Assembly (NCBI GenBank): GCA_018105865.1
Contig: CM030851.1
Location: 5,535,828 to 5,599,827, forward strand
Direction of reading: 5' to 3'
Source of the DNA: Metaphire vulgaris
Lineage: Eukaryota > Annelida > Clitellata > Crassiclitellata > Megascolecidae
DNA length: 64,000 nucleotides
Shown: positions 10,730 to 21,386 of the stretch, piece by piece
How positions within the stretch are numbered: the stretch's first letter is position 1
How the letters are laid out: the number at the start of each line of letters is the position of its first letter
The notes under the pieces: generated by a model
Told to the model about the DNA's origin: nothing
Seen by the model: the letters and a program-made list of their open reading frames with translations, nothing else
Database searches by the model: none
Program-made: the position numbers and the translations under genes

Positions 10730-11619
10730 TAGAGAGTGATAAGAGGACAGAAATTTGTCCCCATAACCACCCCAAAATCATTTTGGTTTCCTCGTCCCCA
10801 CCCGTCCCTGCATTGTCTGTCACCGTCTCCACCCCGTTACCGCGGCCACTGGCCAACTTTGTATCTGTTACTGCCACGTTACCGTTTGTTTCAGAAATGG
10901 TCACCTAACTTTTGCCCATTGTTCACTCCAGGGGCATAGCGAAGGGGGTAAATCGGTATATATAACCCCAAAATTAGTCTACTTTAAAACTTTTTATGTA
11001 ATTTATATGTGGTTATTTTTGGTTTAAATGGTTAAGTGGTTTATAGTTAAGATTTATACCCCCAATATTTATTCCCGCAAATCAAATTCCTGGCTACACC
11101 CCTGGTTCACTCATGCTGCATAAAGTCTTTGTGTCAGCAACTGAACTTCGCTGAAAGAAGTTTTTCGATTTCACAACGTTCCATATTTGTTTTATCCTAA
11201 CGAATACATCCTAACGAGTGCTTTACTTTTACTTTTAAACGCACGTGCCACACCATAAGACAAAGGATTTCTATTGAATTATAATATTATAATTCTATGC
11301 TACCAAGTTCCAACAACCAGAGCTTGTGTAACTGGCACCATAGATTGCAATCAAGGGCATGTTACCACTCTCGCAAAATGAAAAAATAGAAGTTTGGACA
11401 ATGATAAGCCCAAGAATACCCAAGATGATGTAAAAGGAAATTCTTTTTAATAATACAACACCATTACCATGGTAACACTGCAGAATTTTATACCATTACT
11501 GTGGTAATACTGTAACTTTGGGAACCGTTACTGCGGTAAACGGTATTTATTTAATATTTGTCCCCATTACCGTGGTTACTGTGGATTTACCGCGGTAACA
11601 GTTACCATGTCACTCTCTA
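10730..11619. mobile_element. 890-bp hAT-type MITE (TAGAGAGTGA ends)
   Basis: The inverted ends TAGAGAGTGA are flanked by an exact 8-bp duplication CTCTGAAC (10722-10729 and 11620-11627), which fits the hAT target pattern nTnnnnAn. Internal sequence is built of CCCCATTACCGYGG-type repeats at both sides. A second hAT MITE is nested at 10929-11104. No transposase. It interrupts a LINE. Confidence 0.85.
10929..11104 (+). mobile_element. 176-bp hAT MITE nested in another hAT MITE
   Basis: Ends CAGGGGCATAGC and (inverted) CAGGGGTGTAGCCAGG. Exact 8-bp target duplication GTTCACTC at 10921-10928 and 11105-11112. Same family as 4147-4330, opposite orientation. It inserted after the host MITE at 10730-11619 was in place. 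Confidence 0.85.
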
Positions 11620-11627
11620 CTCTGAAC

Positions 11628-12010
11628 ATCTATTGATTGAATCTTGGTCTAGGACCAGTTGACCTTGAAGCCAAATGGGCATGCCTCTTCACTGAGAATA
11701 TCCAGGGAAAGGATAATTATTTCAAGCATATCAGGCAGAATAGCCACATTCTTGGCAAAATCTAGATCCATGAAAACCTCATCGCCGAGGCTTGCCCCTA
11801 CAAAGTTGTGGTGAGCTGTTTTATTCACGAATGGAATCTATTGGTGTAAGGAACAAGTCAGGGGTGATCCTACATGCTTGTCTGTCTGCCTGCCTGGCAT
11901 TCCTGTATTTACGTGGAACTTAGACTGACTGGTAGCAGGCCATCATTATGCAGTGGTGGTGGCGGTGGCAGCCTGTTAAGGAGTTCTTTGTAATATTCCT
12001 TCCAGCACTC
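11628..12010 (-). mobile_element. LINE RT upstream fragment (continuation of 10022-10729)
   Basis: Past the right target duplication the minus strand again carries LINE-like coding in several frames, including a KEYYKELLN-type linker near 11960-12000 that precedes RT in such elements. Decay is strong. Assignment rests mainly on the exact empty-site match of the intervening hAT MITE. Confidence 0.45.
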
Positions 12011-12479
12011 TGGTTTCATCTTCTTGTCACAGCGATATTTGTGATATCTAATATATCTGCTTAATTTGCATCAGTTGAAAAAAATAAATGCATTAGATGA
12101 AAAAATGCAGAGTTGATCTTAGTGATGATCATTAACAGTGGTTCTCACACAGGGCAGTCCCTACTGAACCACTTTAAACCTTGTTATACTATATTATTTA
12201 GCTATTAATTTTTATCTTGGTCTAAGGATAAGTGATTCAAGGGTATGCACACAGCAAAATCAGTTTACTAATGCAAACACAAGCTTGTTGTGACAGCTGA
12301 GTGTAGTTAAACAGTTTCTCTGGGAGTCATCATCAAGTCATCAAGTCACTGGTGAATAGAAATCTCATGCTGAAGCACAATGCTTGACAAATCGGCAGCA
12401 TTTATGAGAAAGCAGTGGCCCCAACAGAGATCTTTGTGGGATATTACACAAGATCTGATGAGGAATAGATAAAAATGGT
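12011..12479. other. unassigned stretch
   Basis: AT-rich with no recognised frame or repeat. Ends where a plus-strand LINE C-terminus becomes readable. Confidence 0.3.
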
Positions 12480-12742
12480 GCACTGATCTGTTCAAGACTA
12501 GATGAAAGTTAGTGCATGCTTTATGCCAATACAATAAACCTCGTCTCCAGACAGTTATGGGGAAACGTGCTTTCTCATAAGCTGGACCACATGCTTGGAA
12601 TGCCCTTTCACCAGCACTAGAGAACCTGAAGTCGCCTGTCGCTTTCCGCAAGCAGTTGAAGGCTCACTTTTTAAACTGCGTTTATTATTGATATTGTAAC
12701 GTGCATGTAAACATTTACTGAACAAGCGCAATATAAATAGCC
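12480..12742 (+). mobile_element. CR1-like LINE 3' end
   Basis: The plus strand reads TVMGKRAFS, then GPHAWNALSPALENLKSPV, then FRKQLKAHFLN and a stop, the conserved tail (A-W-N-x-L-P, F-x-x-x-L-K-x-x-L-F) of CR1/L2-type ORF2. It is followed by an AGCGCAATATAAAT tail like those of other LINE copies here. A minus-strand LINE with its own tail is inserted right after it. Confidence 0.65.
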
Positions 12743-13218
12743 AATGTATTATTATTATTATTGTCTTGGGAATTTGTATAGCGCAGTAATATAGCTTGGG
12801 GCCAGGGACAAGAGCACTTTACATATATGAAAACGAAATGTTAAATAAATGTGTCTTCAGCACTACAGAAAATCAATCAAAGGAAGTAATAGAAGTCACT
12901 ACAGCTGGTAATGAGTTCCAAAGAGGGTTGCCTCTGGAGACAGAATGCTCTCTAAATTTTGCAGTCTTCGATGGTGGTGGGATGTACAGCACCAGCCGAC
13001 TGTTTGAATGAAGTTGAAGATGGCGGTTTGACGCTAACGGTCTCTGAATTAGCTCGGATAAATATCCCGGACATGAGGGGTCATGTAAGACGCAAAATAG
13101 TATTTCACGCTGTTTGAAGACAACCCTTTCCGGAATCCGTAGCCAGTATAGATTGTCTCTCAGCAACGAAGTTATGTGGTCATGCCACCTATCCCCATAA
13201 ATTAACCTAGCGACTGCG
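12743..13218 (-). mobile_element. CR1-like LINE, 3' half
   Basis: From the (ATT)n tract at 12743-12762 (sense tail (AAT)n) upward, the minus strand encodes AVARLIYGDRWHDHITSLLR, LYWLRIPERVVFKQR, CPGYLSELI, a PPPSKTAKF block and NPLWNSLPAVV. The coding is cut at 13219 by a TTAA element and resumes at 13905. Confidence 0.8.
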
Positions 13219-13904
13219 TTAACCCCTTCACCGGGCGTGATGAGTTGCGCTCGTCCAATGTTATCTTTCCGTATTTGTGTGCGACGAGTTGCGCTCGTCA
13301 TGTAAGTTTCACCGTCGTTCGTATATTGTGCGCAACGAATAAGACTCGTCTTATGCTATAAATCGCTTTAGTATCTATCCATTTGCTAGATGACACCTAT
13401 TTTTTTAGCTAAATCAGGTCTTTGTTATAAGGAATATATATTCTTTGGGCCGGGGGGTCATACAAAATGCTGCGCTGAGTAGAGATAGATGTCATAAAAT
13501 GACTTGTTTGAATAAGAAGTTTTCTATCTTTACCAAATGTTGACCAATTTTCAAACTTTTTGATTTATTTTGTTCCTCTGACACTCCCCTACAACTTTGC
13601 TGCTCACCTGAGTGGAGTTACCACTGAAAATTTTTCGCTATGGTTCAAAAATTTTTTGGGAGGGGGTTCTATTTTAGGCCAGGGAGTAGACCCTACCACC
13701 AAATTTCTTTGTTTTGCATGGGTGGTTAGAAAGAGGAGAAAAAGGCTAAACAATGACGTATACCTCATCTTCTTAGCTCTTATAAAGCCTGAGATATAGC
13801 AAATTGAAAATATTAGTTTTCATTTTTGAAGAACGTTTCTCAAAAAAATAATTCCCCGGTACGTGACTGCGTCTAAAAATTTAATCCCCCGTTAAAGGGG
13901 TTAA
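13219..13904 (+). mobile_element. TTAA-flanked MITE, copy C (686 bp)
   Basis: Exact TTAA at 13219-13222 and 13901-13904. Ends TTAACCCCTTCACCGGG and (inverted) TTAACCCCTTTAACGGGG. It has a single internal unit (13555-13800) rather than two. Deleting the element plus one TTAA restores the uninterrupted LINE sentence LQSVLNAVARLI, so both insertion points are exact. The left arm has a TGCGCTCGTC-type repeat. Confidence 0.9.
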
Positions 13905-14240
13905 GAACTGATTGAAGTCAATTCAGCTGAGTGGCTGGAAGACCGTGCAAAATACTAATGCAGTAGTCTACTCTGGCTATAATAAGAGCACGTGTAAGTT
14001 GAATCGCAGTCAGTGTTGGAATGTACTGATGCATCTCCTTAATTTTCTGGAGCTGATGAAAGCAAGCTCTGGTCACATTACTGACATGTCCTACAAGCGT
14101 CAGCAATTCATCCAGGAGGACCCCCAACAGACATACTTCAGCCAAAAACCACAACAAAGTCTACATGTCCTAACAGCACTCTAACCGCATCGAAGTCTGA
14201 TGAGTTCATGCAAAGTACCGTACTAGCCACCATTACAATC
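13905..14240 (-). mobile_element. CR1-like LINE, upstream part of 12743-13218
   Basis: Minus-strand coding LLGVLLDELLTLVGHVSNV, CFHQLQKIKEMHQYIP, LIIARVDYCISILHGLP and LQSVLN joins in frame with 13218 downward. Thumb region of RT; the catalytic core is missing, so the copy was 5'-truncated near 14240. One in-frame stop precedes LQSVLN. Confidence 0.75.
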
Positions 14241-14369
14241 CACCGACTGTTTGGACCATAAGGTAAATAATCCACTTCAACTGATCAGAAAAAAATACCA
14301 ATGACACCAAAAGACGAACTAAATCCGGCAGGCACAAACACCAGTGAGCCACTATCACAGCACTCCCTA

Positions 14370-14433
14370 GAGATGTATGTATGTATGTATGTATGTATGT
14401 ATGTATACATACATACTTTGTATGTATGTATGC
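14370..14433. repeat. (ATGT)n microsatellite with inverted (ACAT) segment
   Basis: GTAT repeats at 14371-14404, then ATACATACATAC and again GTATGTATGTATG. The inversion can form a short hairpin. Confidence 0.9.
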
Positions 14434-14439
14434 ATTTAG

Positions 14440-15196
14440 TAAGTACACATGAATAAATTAAAATGTTACTAAAAGTGCAATATATGGTGTCAGAAGTGAA
14501 TCATATACCCTAATGGATCCATATTGTATGGGAATCTAGGCTGCACTGTTTACTGGCTATGCTCCTTATGAGACTTTTGCAGAATTCAGAAATAACTTTG
14601 ATGAATGGAAAAGTTGAGATTTGAAACTCAACTAATGATTAGTGAATAAGCATTGGTTGTTTGCTTCAGACACTTTGGATTTTATGTCAACACAGATGCT
14701 ACTCTGATGCTACAAATTATGGTTTACAGGCAGATATATTAATCCGAAATAATCCATTTTGTTTGGGCCATTTATTGAAGCATACCAGAGCTGCATATTT
14801 TGTAATATCACTTGCAGACATGTGGGTTTTATGGAAGTGACTTGCAATACAAGAGATGCAGTTATTTAACTTGAAAAGTGAGCATTACTTACATGATGTG
14901 CAATATAACTGCAGTATTCCCAGTGTCATAGGGTAGTATTGCACCCTGCTTCACATTATGAATGCAATATGACCTACATGAACTTATGCAGGCAATTATT
15001 TGTATCACTTGTGCTTCCTACCAAGACCAATTACATCCTACCTAAGAGATACACTGCATGAGCTATTCCAGTTTCACTATAACATTTCCAACTTAAAGTG
15101 GCTTGATATCCTATGCCTACACCCACCAAAATGACATTAAAGAAACTTCACAGGACAGTCTGACCTATTCATCAAATACACCCTCTAGATAAGGCA
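14440..15196. other. no recognised feature
   Basis: AT-rich sequence without a long frame, terminal repeats or tandem structure. Probably old intronic sequence. Confidence 0.35.
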
Positions 15197-15330
15197 GAAG
15201 ATGGCAGAGTGGGTTACGTACTGGAGCGCTAGGCTGACAGAGCGGGTTCAAGACCCATTAGCACCTCTTGTGACTTTTCCCACAGGCAGTAATGTTTCCT
15301 AAGCCACTTTAAATCATGCTAAGTAGATAC
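15197..15330 (+). mobile_element. tRNA-derived SINE, different family
   Basis: Box A TGGCAGAGTGG at 15202-15212 and a box B-like GGTTCAAGACC at 15245-15255 (three differences from GGTTCGANTCC). A body begins CACCTCTTGTGACTTTTCC. The head differs from the SINEs near 2 kb. Decayed; the 3' limit is not clear. Confidence 0.55.
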
Positions 15331-15539
15331 AGTCTCAAACAAATAAGAACAAGAAGAGCTCAGCACCTAGAGAATAATAATCCACAACACAGCACAACAC
15401 AATAAACAGCTAGAGACAAATACAGTAGAATTTAATTAAAATGGATGAGTGAAACATGACTACGCTCCAATATAAAAATTGTGCTATAAATTAAAAGTTA
15501 TCCATGCTTTAGTAACCATGGTCCTAATCATAACCCAAG

Positions 15540-15632
15540 ATCTAACCCTAACTCTAACCCTAACCGCAATTATATCAACAAATATCGCGCAAATGTCGTC
15601 GCGCAAATGTTGGTCGCGCAAATGACGGGTCA
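15540..15632. repeat. telomere-like TAACCC runs and a TCGCGCAAATG 15-bp array
   Basis: At 15542-15568 there are degenerate CTAACCCTAACTCTAACCC repeats. At 15583-15628 TCGCGCAAATG occurs three times with a 15-bp period (ATCGCGCAAATGTCG, TCGCGCAAATGTTGG, TCGCGCAAATGACGG). Short period-15 arrays with other core words are found at 40.1 and 48.6-49.0 kb. Confidence 0.75.
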
Positions 15633-15639
15633 TGGGTTA

Positions 15640-16141
15640 TAGAGTACCGCAATGTACGTGCAATGCGCTACCATATTGGATGGTATTTGATACAGCATAC
15701 CTAGGATATAATATACTAAATTTTACAGACCTGCTATATACATTTTAAATAAATTCTACTGTATACATTCACTCACATTCAACACGGCTGAACACAGTGG
15801 TCTTGGTAGCAAATCAAACTGACTTATTGGATTTGACAATGCGGAATTATTATTCAAATCAGTAGTGACTATTGACTGATGTCAAGTGCATTACTAATAT
15901 GGCACTGTAGAAGTGTATTAATAATAATAAATAAGAGTAAGAGAAGTAATAATAATAATAACAATAACTGACACACAAGCAGCCCTGAAGTACACTCTCA
16001 ACTAATTATTAATTAATGTTAATTTATGCCATACAGACCACAAGGTTTCAACTTTCAAGCATATCTAGAAAGAATGATGTCCAGGTGAGCAGTCTCACCA
16101 TGATCCTGCTGTGTGGTAAAAGCCAACTTCTGTAGTTGGAC
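15640..16141. other. no recognised feature; ATA-rich patches
   Basis: Contains AT-rich tracts (15940-15965) and a TTAATTAATG patch at 16005. No coding or repeat boundary recognised. Confidence 0.3.
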
Positions 16142-16440
16142 CTAGGGCTGCCCGGGTACCCGCCCAAATTTTCAATGGGTACCAGGTACCCGAATTAGCA
16201 TAATTTCCGATGTGACCATTAATCTCTAAACCCAACTAAATAACTACACTACCTCAGTGGCTGCAACTAATAACACCAGATACCTACACCGTTATGCCAC
16301 ACACCCCTTCTGGTACTGCAGCTAATGATTCTATCAGGAACCGGAGATTGAGTGTGACATAATCGCTGCAACTTAATGATTCTGTCCTTAGTTGCAGCCA
16401 CCAAAGGGGAAGAGTGACATAACGATCATGTTTCCATGAG

Positions 16441-16444
16441 TACC

Positions 16445-16495
<51 letters not shown>

Positions 16496-16560
16496 AACGT
16501 ACTGACTATTGTGGTAACTCATCCTATAAGAACAGCATGAACACATTACAAAAACACAAG
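16441..16560 (-). mobile_element. LINE 3' tail with (AAT)n
   Basis: A (TTA)n tract at 16446-16493 is followed by CAACGTACTGACTATTGTGG and TGAACACATTAC, the same tail as at 4760-4830 and 26780-26840. It is the 3' end of the CR1/L2-like family, whose thumb region appears at 17577-17840. Confidence 0.75.
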
Positions 16561-17577
16561 AAATCACGAGTAGCTCCTGCAGATGGAGCGGAGACATTTC
16601 GTATGGAAGGCTTCTAACTTATGAAGGTCAACAGAAAGTAGCGTCCATGTTTCTGCGGCATAAAGCAGCACTGACATCACGAAGACTTTGTACAAATGAA
16701 TCTTTAGACTGAGAGAAATACGTTGGTCTCTCCAGATATTGTTGAGGAAGAACAGAGCTGATGAAGCAAGGGAGATGCGTCATTTGAGGTCCTCATTACA
16801 GTGCCCGTCTGCTGCGGCAGCGGCACTGAAGTCGGAGAGATAATCGGCGGTGTCAGCTTTAGGAGGCAGAAAGAAGGTGGTATCATCGGCATAGACCAGA
16901 TATGAGAAGCAATGAGGACCGACGCTAATTCTTGAAGCAGATGACATATGACTCAGGATCCAGTCGATGGCGACGCAGAACAGACCAGGAGCGAGGATAC
17001 ACCCCTGTCGGACGTCTGATGACGTCTTGAATTTTGTGGAGAGGTTCTGACCAACACAGATGGAGGCGCCTGTGTATTGATCTCCATCAATAATCAGTCA
17101 AAGTATGATGTCAGGCAAACCCTTTGAATGAAGCGCCTTATAGAGTGCCTCACGGTCAACCTAATCGAACGCTGCTTTGATGTCGAGGTAAGCGACGTTC
17201 AGGGGACGGTCGAATTCGTGATGCAGTTCAGAAAGAAGTCTCAGGGCAAGAATAGCATCAATGGTGGAGCGTCCAGGAGTGAATCCTGATTGCTGAGGTC
17301 AGCAGGTTTTTATCAGGAGTGGCTGGATATGGGCCAGAAGTACGTAGGCAAATACCTTTCCAGGTACCGACAGGAGGGTTATGGGTCAGTAGTTTTCGCA
17401 GTTAGCTTTGGAAAGCTTTTCCTTTGTATAATGTGACTATAATTCCATTTTTCCAGTCAGCAGGTACACAGCCTCTTCTCCATACCTCGATAAACATTGA
17501 GTGGATGGCGGAGCTGATTGGTTCTATGGCATATTTCAAGAGTTCTGGAGGGATGTCATCTGGGCCTGCAGCGAGGG
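16561..17577 (-). mobile_element. RTE/craft-like LINE RT fragment
   Basis: The minus strand reads AGPDDIPPELLKYA, VWRRGCVPADWKNG, then in shifted frames TPGRSTIDAILALR, YLDIKAAFD, VRQGCILAPGLF, the catalytic VYADDTTFFLPPK, and LLYAAETWTLLSVDLHKLEAF. These are the RT motifs of a second, distinct LINE type. Many frame changes. About 90 residues between YADD and the YAAETW block are missing. It sits inside a CR1/L2-like LINE. Confidence 0.7.
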
Positions 17578-17840
17578 TAGCATTGCCATAATCTAATTTG
17601 GTCAACACCAGAGTGGAGACCAGAGTTTTAAGTGCAGTGGCTGACACTGAGCGACAAATACTTCTAATCAGCCTGAGGGCATTGAAGCATCCAGCCATAG
17701 TCTTCGCCACGTGCGTCTTCATTGATACGGTACTATCCAGGAATATCCTGAGGTTCCGCACCGACGACACCGGCTGCACATCAATTCCATCGATGCGTAT
17801 GCAAGTTGACAGTATAAAATGTTTCTGCCTCTCATACCCT
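17578..17840 (-). mobile_element. CR1/L2-like LINE thumb fragment fused to the RTE-like piece
   Basis: The minus-strand ORF begins MQPVSSVRNLRIFLDSTVS, CFNALRLIRSICRSVSA and TKLDYGNATLA, close to the homologous part of the 4741-7040 LINE. At 17577 the frame continues directly into the other LINE (AGPDDIPPELL), creating a chimeric ORF. Confidence 0.7.
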
Positions 17841-18011
17841 TACCCAATTTTATTGCCCGAATAATAGGACACCAACGGGTACCCGGGTTCCTGGATACCC
17901 GCTGCCACTCCTAGTCTGATCAGTTTCTTTATGAGTTAAAAGCAAACAATATGGGAAAGCACAGGAACTCTCGATTGGTCCAAAGTTATTAAAAATCAAT
18001 ATCCTTTGTGG

Positions 18012-18072
18012 GACCCCGTGGAGCTAAAGAAGAAGATGATGAAGAAGAAGATGAAAAAGAAGAAGAAACACA
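18012..18072. repeat. (GAA)n-like purine tract
   Basis: Imperfect GAAGAAGATGATGAAGAAG repeats. On the minus strand this is a (TTC)n pyrimidine tract just downstream of the last host exon. Confidence 0.8.
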
Positions 18073-18114
18073 ACATTTCTCAGCTGCCATTGTTTTGACT
18101 CTTTTCTATGTGCC

Positions 18115-18311
18115 CTAGCAAATAAATTTGTTAAGAATTTCAAAATCTAGGAAATGATTATAAATAAAGAACAATATGCATCCAATAATACAACATACAA
18201 CAAATTTCAAAATCAACCAACCGCTTGGTTCTTGCAGCAACGCAAGAAATACATCTATAATCTGATCTGTGTTGTTCTTACAAGTTGCCGGACAGTTGCA
18301 CATGACAAAAC
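18115..18311 (-). CDS. ICE1: ICE1-like host gene, exon 9 (last exon found)
   Basis: The acceptor is TTTCTTTTGCATTAG before GTTTTGTC, giving 5' end 18311. The exon starts with two bases of a codon, matching the 24129-24299 exon, which ends with one base. The frame reads FVMCNCPATCKNNTDQIID, then FLALLQEPSGWLILKFVV, and stays open to a TAG at 18115-18117. The pattern (helix with N-x-x-x-x-I, then P-x-G-W and a hydrophobic helix) matches my recall of the ICE1 C-terminal region after its IGRLG motif. Whether the true exon ends at an internal GT or at this stop is unresolved; no clear polyadenylation signal follows. Confidence 0.55.
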
Positions 18312-19123
18312 CTAATGCAAAAGAAACAAACATATTGAAATAATGATAATAATCAAAAATAATGTAAACAAACAAAAACATTTCTCTCATCAGTATAACT
18401 ATAAATTGATTTTACAAAATTATCAAATCCAAAAAGGTTCAGTTGAGTTCCAAAACATGTTTCATTGTAGATATGTTTGGACCTGCATTTGCAATATCCA
18501 TAATTGCCAGTCTTCGCCATCTCTTGGCTAAAACCACTTGACATAAGTGGTATCTGACATAAATATGTAATAGGACAATGGTAATCAATATAATTTTTCT
18601 CATCAGTATCATAAAGGTAGGACTGCAGATACATGAGTACCAAAAGGAGAACATAGAAAGGCAAAAAAGAGGACAGAGGAGGACGTATTGAGTGTTTAGT
18701 TTGAATCGACCCGGATTAAACCTGCGATCGGCACAATTTTATTACAATAGCTGCCAATAAATGCCTTTTGATGAACCAACAAAGAAACAGTCTTGCTAAA
18801 AATAACACTGGAAAACATGATTTTCTTAACTGAGAAGGTAATAGGTGATTCAGATGGGATACGACACGCTGATTCTGAATCTGTAAAAGCACGTCAGGTT
18901 TAAAAGTATCCCCATCTAAATGTTTTGCATTGTATACTGTCAGAGTGTCATGTCATGCATTATATACTGTATAGTTTAACCTGTGTTTTACGGGAAATTT
19001 TGATCTGATTTAAATATGTCTGCTTTATTTATAATTGTATAAAATAATGTTTACTTTATGAATCAGTGTCTTTGTCTATTTTTGGAAGAGTTTGATAAAA
19101 TAATTTGAAAGTATTATAACTGA
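18312..19123. other. intronic sequence, no clear feature
   Basis: A minus-strand ORF at 18353-18664 lies here but does not fit the splice phases. A GAGGACAGAGGAGGACG patch at 18669 recalls 23655. Possibly the 5' flank of the transposon-type ORF that follows. Confidence 0.3.
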
Positions 19124-20801
19124 AATGGCATCAAGACGATCATGTGTGACAAGAGTGAATTGTTTTTGCTATGTGTGTGGATCGTACATCATGAAGCACA
19201 AGGTAAAGACCATATCATCACTAGTGAAGTTTGCCTACCACCAGTAGGCCTACTTGCATAAGGTAATCAAGACAAAACCATGGTTTATTTGCATATCGTG
19301 CAACTCAGTGGCAAGGAAACGCAAAATGTCCTTTACTATATCCATGGTTTGGCGAGAGCCCAAGGATCATAATACTGACTGCTACTTTTGTTTAACCAAC
19401 GTCATTAGATTTTCAATCAAGAACAGAAGTGCAATACGGTACCCAAACCTTCCATCTGCCATCAGACCAGTTTCTCATGGGGATGACCTAACGGTACCTA
19501 ACCCACCACAGAATTTCCATGAGTTACTTGAGCAGTCTGAGGACAGTGAAAGAGGTGCAACCTCCTCAGCAACAAGACGAATATTCTGCTGGTATACCAC
19601 ATCTCATTAATCAATCAGATCTCAGGGACCTTGTACGCGGTCTTAATTCAACTAAAGGACAGTCAGAGCTGCTGGGCTCACGACTTAAACAATGGAATCT
19701 CTTACATACTGATGTAAACGTCACTATCGACATCACAATAAACGTCTGTCACAGTTCTTCACTGTGCAGGATCAGATTTGTTACTTCAAAATTATAAATT
19801 GATTGTTCGTCACACTTGGCTACAGTCACAATTCTGACAACTGGCATCTTTTTATTGACTCCTGTAAAGCCAGCTTAAAAGCTGTACCCGGCACTTCTTT
19901 ATATAGGAAACGAACCAGTAACGAACCAGGAAACGAATCAGTACCTCTTGTTCATGCAGCTGGGGTTAAGGAATCCTATGAAAGCATGATGGCAGTTCTC
20001 GATCTCATCAGGTACAGAGAGTTACAGTGGAGTATCTGTGGCGACTTGAAGGTTGTTGGTCTTGTTACAGTAATGCAAAGTGGATACACTAAACACTGAT
20101 GTTTCTTCTGTCTTTGGGATAGCCGTGCCAGATATCAGCACTATTCAGTTCAACAGTGGCCTTCTAGAACTAAATACAATCCAGGCAAAGACAACGTAAA
20201 ACACAAACCGCTTGTTGATTCTACAAAGGTTTTGCTTCCTCCGTTCCACATTAAGCTTGCCTTAATGAAGAATTTTGTCAAGCGCTTCACAAAAAGGTGC
20301 CGCTTTCATTTCTTGAGGAGTACATTTCCAAAGATCAGTGAGGCCAAGATACAAGAAGGCATTTTCATTGACCCACAGATCAGACAGGTGATACTTGATA
20401 CAGAGTTAGAAGCAAAGTTGACATCAGTGGAGTCTGTACCATGGCGATCATTCAAAGACGTGGTTGGTGGATTTCTTGGAAATAGGAAGGCGTGCAACTA
20501 TAAGGAGCTGGTGGAAAAACTGATCAGTGACTACCAACAATTGAGAGCTAACATGTCGTTAAAGATGCAATTCCTCCCCTGGCACCTCGATTTCTTTTCT
20601 GAGAACCCGGGCGATGTCAGCGATGAGCACAGGGAACGGTTTCATCAGGAAATCTCGGTCATGGAACAGTGGTACCAAATGCTCTATAGTCCAACTAAGC
20701 TGGGTGATTTCTGTTGGCTGTTGCAGCAAGACAGCAGCACCTGTTACAAGAGGAAGTTGTTGAGGTCGATAGTGTTTCCTGCAAAGAGGGCAAGCAAATA
20801 G
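19124..20801 (+). pseudogene. decayed transposon-associated multicopy ORF family (function unknown)
   Basis: Plus-strand frames in order: MASRRSCVTRVNCFCYVCG, a CNSVARKRKM segment, ISMVWREPKDHNTDCYFC, SDLRDLVRGLNSTKGQSELL, FVTLGYSHNSDNW, IDSCKASLKAVPG, a PLVHAAGVKESYESM block, WSICGDLKVVG, LPPFHIKLALMKNFVK and GDVSDEHRERFHQEISVME. The paired CxxC motifs and the D-E-H-x-E-R-F-H-Q block are shared by a family of uncharacterised multicopy proteins in many invertebrate genomes, as I recall. At least three frame changes and a stop after KFAYHQ make this copy non-functional. No terminal repeats were identified. It is not obviously a known transposase; a DDE-type role is unproven. Confidence 0.6.
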
Positions 20802-21325
20802 TAGCTATTACCTATAATGACATGTGCTTCAGTTATAGTAGACTATGCAATTTTTTTATTTGCTCATAACTAAAAATTCTGACGTGATAGAAGATTTTGG
20901 TGGTTATATTTGGATTCAGCATAGCCGAATTGTATTAAATCACCACAATTTTTATCAGTTAATGAAAAAAAAATTTTTTTTGTTACTCAGTGTAATTATA
21001 TATAAGCTAGCTGTTTACCTGTCAAAAATGACTGGGAAGCTTAGCTATTGCCTACCCCCTTTTAAATGTTCTGGCATTTTGTCCAATGATTGTCATTAAC
21101 TGGGAACATGGCTTGCTGAGCAGTCTGACTTTTGCTGGATTTCTAGCTCATGATAACGCCACATATAGTTGGCCATGGGAAAAGACTGACTCACTAGGGG
21201 TTGGACAATATTATGAATTCTTCAAAATTGTCCATGATAGGCTCCGGGCGTCTTCCCCCCACAAGTGGGGCTACACCCCCCGAATGGAGCCTATGGCTCC
21301 GACTGGGGCTTATGGTCATCGCATC

Positions 21326-21326
<1 letters not shown>
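20802..21326. other. flank of the decayed ORF; nothing recognised
   Basis: AT-rich to 21090, then a moderately GC-rich stretch with TCCCCCCACAAGTGGGGC hairpin near 21255-21275, ending at the (CAT)n tail of the next LINE. Confidence 0.35.

Positions 21327-21386
<60 letters not shown>

Larger units (their letters stand above)
16142..17914. mobile_element. element with CTAGGGCTGCCCGGGTACCCG-type ends
   Basis: The left end CTAGGGCTG-CCCGGGTACCCG (16142-16162) faces right-end sequence whose reverse complement starts CTAGGAGTGGCAGCGGG and contains CCCGGGTACCCG. The two arms (16142-16440 and 17841-17914) are separated by inserted LINE DNA. Target duplication not resolved, so the pairing of ends is an inference. 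Confidence 0.45.

Noticed and set aside
15542..15568. Telomere or chromosome end
   Set aside because: Only about four degenerate TAACCC units flanked by ordinary sequence; an interstitial run at most.
18353..18664. Minus-strand ORFs of 71-103 codons next to the last host exon
   Set aside because: Neither frame has an acceptor in the phase left by exon 8, whereas 18115-18311 does. No family recognised.
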